From assembly GCA_028291845.1 (NCBI GenBank), contig JAQGNM010000374.1:1-7419 (forward strand): DNA of 7,419 bases, given 5' to 3'. Source of the stretch: Massilia sp. (GTDB lineage Bacteria > Pseudomonadota > Gammaproteobacteria > Burkholderiales > Burkholderiaceae_D). Below are positions 5,387 through 7,419 of the stretch, one piece after another; positions within the stretch are counted from its first letter, which is position 1; every line of letters begins with the position of its first letter. Below the pieces are notes generated by a model. The model had not been told where the DNA came from, searched no databases, and saw only the letters and a list, made by a program, of their open reading frames with translations. Both the position numbers and the translations under genes were made by a program.

Positions 5387-6985
5387 ATGTCGCAGGCAGA
5401 GCTACTGGACAAGCAAGCAGGCGCCGCTACCGGCCACGGCCGCATGCCGCGCCAGATACCGTACATTATCGCGAACGAGGGCTGCGAGCGCTTCAGCTTC
5501 TATGGCATGCGCAACATCCTCACGCCCTTCCTGATCAGCACCCTGCTGCTGTTCCTGCCGGAGGCCGACCGCGCCGGTGAAGCCAAGCACGTGTTCCACA
5601 CTTTTGTGATCGGCGTGTACTTCTTCCCGCTGCTGGGCGGCTGGCTGGCCGACCGCTTTTTCGGCAAATACAACACGGTGTTCTGGCTCAGCCTCGTCTA
5701 CTGCGCCGGCCACGCCTGCCTGGCCGCCTTCGAAAACAATCTCAATGGGTTCTACTTCGGCCTGTTGCTGATCGCGCTGGGCTCGGGCGGCATCAAGCCG
5801 CTGGTGTCGACCTTTGTCGGCGACCAGTTCGACCAGACCAACAAGCACAAGGCCAAGCTGGTCTACGACGCCTTTTACTGGATCATCAATTTCGGCTCGT
5901 TCTTCGCTTCGCTGCTGATGCCGATCTTTTTGCGCTCGTACGGTCCGGCCGTCGCCTTCGGCATCCCCGGCATTTTGATGTTCATCGCCACAGTCGTGTT
6001 CTGGTCTGGCCGCAAAAAGTACGTGCACGTGCCGCCGGCGCCGGCCGACCCGCATTCGTTCATGCGGGTGGCGCGCTCGGCGCTGCTGGCGCACGCGCCC
6101 AATCAAGGCCGCCCGGGCCTGATCGTCGCCACCATCGGCGCCATCGGCGCGCTGGCCTCACTGGCCATGTCGTTCCAGTGGGGTTTCGTGATCGCCGCCT
6201 GCCTGGCGCTGGTGCTGGTACTCGCCTTTGGCGGTATCGGCGTGTCGATGCAGCTCGAGCGGGCGCGCCCGTTTCACCCGGCCGAAGCCGTCGATGGCGT
6301 GCGCGCCGTGCTGCGCATCCTGATCGTGTTCGCGCTGGTGACGCCATTCTGGTCGCTGTTCGACCAGAAGGCGTCGACCTGGATCGTGCAGGCCAATGCG
6401 ATGACGCAGCCGACCTTCAATGTGTTCGGCAGCGATTTCAAATTCCAGCCGGCGCAGATGCAGGCCTTGAATCCGCTGCTGGTGATGATTCTGATCCCGT
6501 TTAACAACCTGGTGCTGTTCCCGCTGATCCGCATGATAGGCATCGAGCCCACCGCCCTGCGCCGCATGACCGCCGGTATCGCCTTCACCGCGCTGGCGTG
6601 GGTGGTGATCGGCGCCATTCAAGTCCACATGGATAACGGTAACGCCACCTCGATGGCCTGGCAGATCCTGCCGTACGCGATTTTGACGCTGGGCGAAGTG
6701 CTGGTGTCGGCCACCGGGCTTGAATTTGCCTACAGCCAGGCGCCCAAAGCCATGAAAGGCATCATCATGGCCTTCTGGAGCCTGGCCGTCACCGTCGGCA
6801 GCCTGTGGGTCCTGATCGTCAACGCCAGCGTCAAGAACGACGCCGTCATCGGCTGGATCAAGACCACCGGGCTGGGCGTGATCGCCGCCCAGATGTATTT
6901 TTTTGCCGCCTTCGCCTTTATCGCCGCGCTGGTGTTCGGCTGGTACGCCACCCGCTATCGGCTGACCGACAACTACCGTGAATAG
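5387..6985 (+). CDS. POT/PTR2-family proton-coupled oligopeptide transporter
   Basis: POT proteins are inner-membrane major-facilitator symporters that usually import di- and tripeptides with protons. The 532-residue product has about 14 hydrophobic segments. It carries the TM1 signature ExxERFxxYG as EGCERFSFYG (31-40) followed by Arg42. It also has the conserved TM4 lysine in GGIKPLVSTFVGDQF (134-148, Lys137), the PTR signature FYWIINFGS (163-171), and a TM7 stretch WSLFDQKASTW (322-332, Asp326). The TM10 block GEVLVSATGLEFAYSQAP (436-453, Glu437) is intact. The proton-coupling and peptide-binding positions known from Shewanella PepT-So therefore appear present. The TM7 motif reads FDQKAS where, from memory, many relatives have FDQxGS. 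The ATG at 5387 is supported by AGGGGG 5 bases upstream. The gene sits between an alpha-glucosidase and a pullulanase, overlapping the latter, so its substrate may not be ordinary peptides. The family call is very secure; the substrate is not. Confidence 0.94.
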   Translation: MSQAELLDKQAGAATGHGRMPRQIPYIIANEGCERFSFYGMRNILTPFLISTLLLFLPEADRAGEAKHVFHTFVIGVYFFPLLGGWLADRFFGKYNTVFWLSLVYCAGHACLAAFENNLNGFYFGLLLIALGSGGIKPLVSTFVGDQFDQTNKHKAKLVYDAFYWIINFGSFFASLLMPIFLRSYGPAVAFGIPGILMFIATVVFWSGRKKYVHVPPAPADPHSFMRVARSALLAHAPNQGRPGLIVATIGAIGALASLAMSFQWGFVIAACLALVLVLAFGGIGVSMQLERARPFHPAEAVDGVRAVLRILIVFALVTPFWSLFDQKASTWIVQANAMTQPTFNVFGSDFKFQPAQMQALNPLLVMILIPFNNLVLFPLIRMIGIEPTALRRMTAGIAFTALAWVVIGAIQVHMDNGNATSMAWQILPYAILTLGEVLVSATGLEFAYSQAPKAMKGIIMAFWSLAVTVGSLWVLIVNASVKNDAVIGWIKTTGLGVIAAQMYFFAAFAFIAALVFGWYATRYRLTDNYRE

Positions 6986-7419
6986 AGTGCGTACGCGCTT
7001 CACGCGCGTTTTAATGGCCATCGGCAGCACCCTGCTGTGCGCCGCCAGCCACGCCGCCGAGGCGCCCCTGGCCGCCTGCGACGGCCGTTTCAAACCGTGC
7101 TGCGGGCCGACGCCGAGCCCCACGACGCGCGTGCCGTCTGGCTCGACGCCAGGCGCATCCGCTGGCCCGGCACGCCGTCCGCCGGCGTCTTCAAGCTGTA
7201 CCACGCGGCGGGCGCCGGCATCGACGCCCACGCTGGCGCGCGCGTTGCCGGCTTCGACAGCGCCCTCCTCTTGCAAATCGCACCCACGCCCAGCGAGGCG
7301 CCGCGCTTTCGCTACGTGCCCGCCGGCTCCGAACTCGCCGCCGATGCCGACGACGCCACGCTGCGCCAGCTGCACCGCGGCCAGTTGCTGCTGGTGCGCG
7401 AAGACGAGGCCGGCCGCGT
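6978..7419 (+). CDS. pulA: Pullulanase-type alpha-1,6-glucosidase, 5' part, apparently frameshifted
   Basis: Pullulanases hydrolyse alpha-1,6 branches in pullulan, starch and glycogen. From GTG at 6978 (another GTG at 6987, an ATG at 7014) the first frame encodes an export signal: basic RVRTRFTR, hydrophobic VLMAIGSTLLCA, cleavage-like ASHAAEA. It then reads APLAACDG (to 7085). From TTT at 7088 the family-like sequence continues in a different frame: FQTVLRADAEPHDARAVWLD, then WPGTPSAGVFKLYHAAGAGI, and LRQLHRGQLLLVREDEAGR up to the edge. This resembles the N-terminal domain of pullulanase-type enzymes. The two bases at 7086-7087 replace an expected codon, so one base seems lost. Both frames stay open to the window end, but only the second shows GC-rich third positions and family-like sequence. 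The GTG start overlaps the end of the transporter gene by 8 bases, implying one operon. It could be a pseudogene, a sequencing error, or a protein restarted without export from GTG 7037. The catalytic domain lies beyond the window. Confidence 0.75.
   Translation, partial: MNRVRTRFTRVLMAIGSTLLCAASHAAEAPLAACDGRFKPCCGPTPSPTTRVPSGSTPGASAGPARRPPASSSCTTRRAPASTPTLARALPASTAPSSCKSHPRPARRRAFATCPPAPNSPPMPTTPRCASCTAASCCWCAKTRPAA

Noticed and set aside
7014..7064. ATG 7014 as the pullulanase start
   Set aside because: It would remove the basic n-region (RVRTRFTR) of the signal peptide; the GTG codons at 6978 or 6987 keep it. It cannot be fully excluded.
7083..7094. Programmed -1 ribosomal frameshift in the pullulanase gene
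   Set aside because: The zero-frame codons GGC CGT TTC AAA contain no X-XXY-YYZ slippery heptamer, so a deletion or sequence error is more likely.
6158..7375. 405-residue open frame on the minus strand across the transporter and pullulanase
   Set aside because: It is antisense to two genes with clear family motifs, and its composition (Gly/His/Gln/Arg) is typical of shadow frames.

Overview
The window looks like chromosomal DNA of a GC-rich betaproteobacterium. The GroEL/GroES sequences, the zapB-like/zapA pair beside groESL, and HrcA/CIRCE control suggest Oxalobacteraceae (Massilia, Duganella or Janthinobacterium type). That placement comes from remembered family sequences, not from a search.

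Left part (1-817): two minus-strand cell-division genes, a small coiled-coil (ZapB-like) protein and zapA, overlap by an ATGA and run off the left edge. The 327-base gap from 491 to 817 is a divergent control region. It holds a minus-strand sigma70-type promoter for the zap pair, a plus-strand heat-shock/housekeeping promoter, a perfect CIRCE operator, and a roughly 139-base groES leader with two small hairpins.

Centre (818-2882): the groES-groEL chaperonin operon, intact and typical, ends in a clear intrinsic terminator with a TTCG loop. A small putative lipoprotein gene of unknown function follows (2957-3409). Between it and the convergent alpha-glucosidase gene lies a 114-bp nested palindrome (3422-3535). 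It is built from four alternating copies of a GGGAC(T/A)GGCAC core and looks like a REPIN (paired REP) element.

Right part (3534-7419): an alpha-glucan utilisation locus. A cytoplasmic GH13 alpha-glucosidase (minus strand) is divergent from a POT/PTR2-family proton-coupled transporter. The transporter overlaps the 5' end of an exported pullulanase-type debranching enzyme that runs off the right edge. The 230-base divergent region (5157-5386) has a candidate promoter in each direction and a run of four short inverted repeats. The likely logic is that pullulanase opens branched glucans outside the cytoplasm, products are imported, and the alpha-glucosidase cleaves them to glucose. The transporter in this position belongs to a peptide-transporter family. 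The pullulanase frame is broken by an apparent single-base deletion just after the signal peptide. I see no CRISPR array, tRNA, rRNA, transposase or phage gene.
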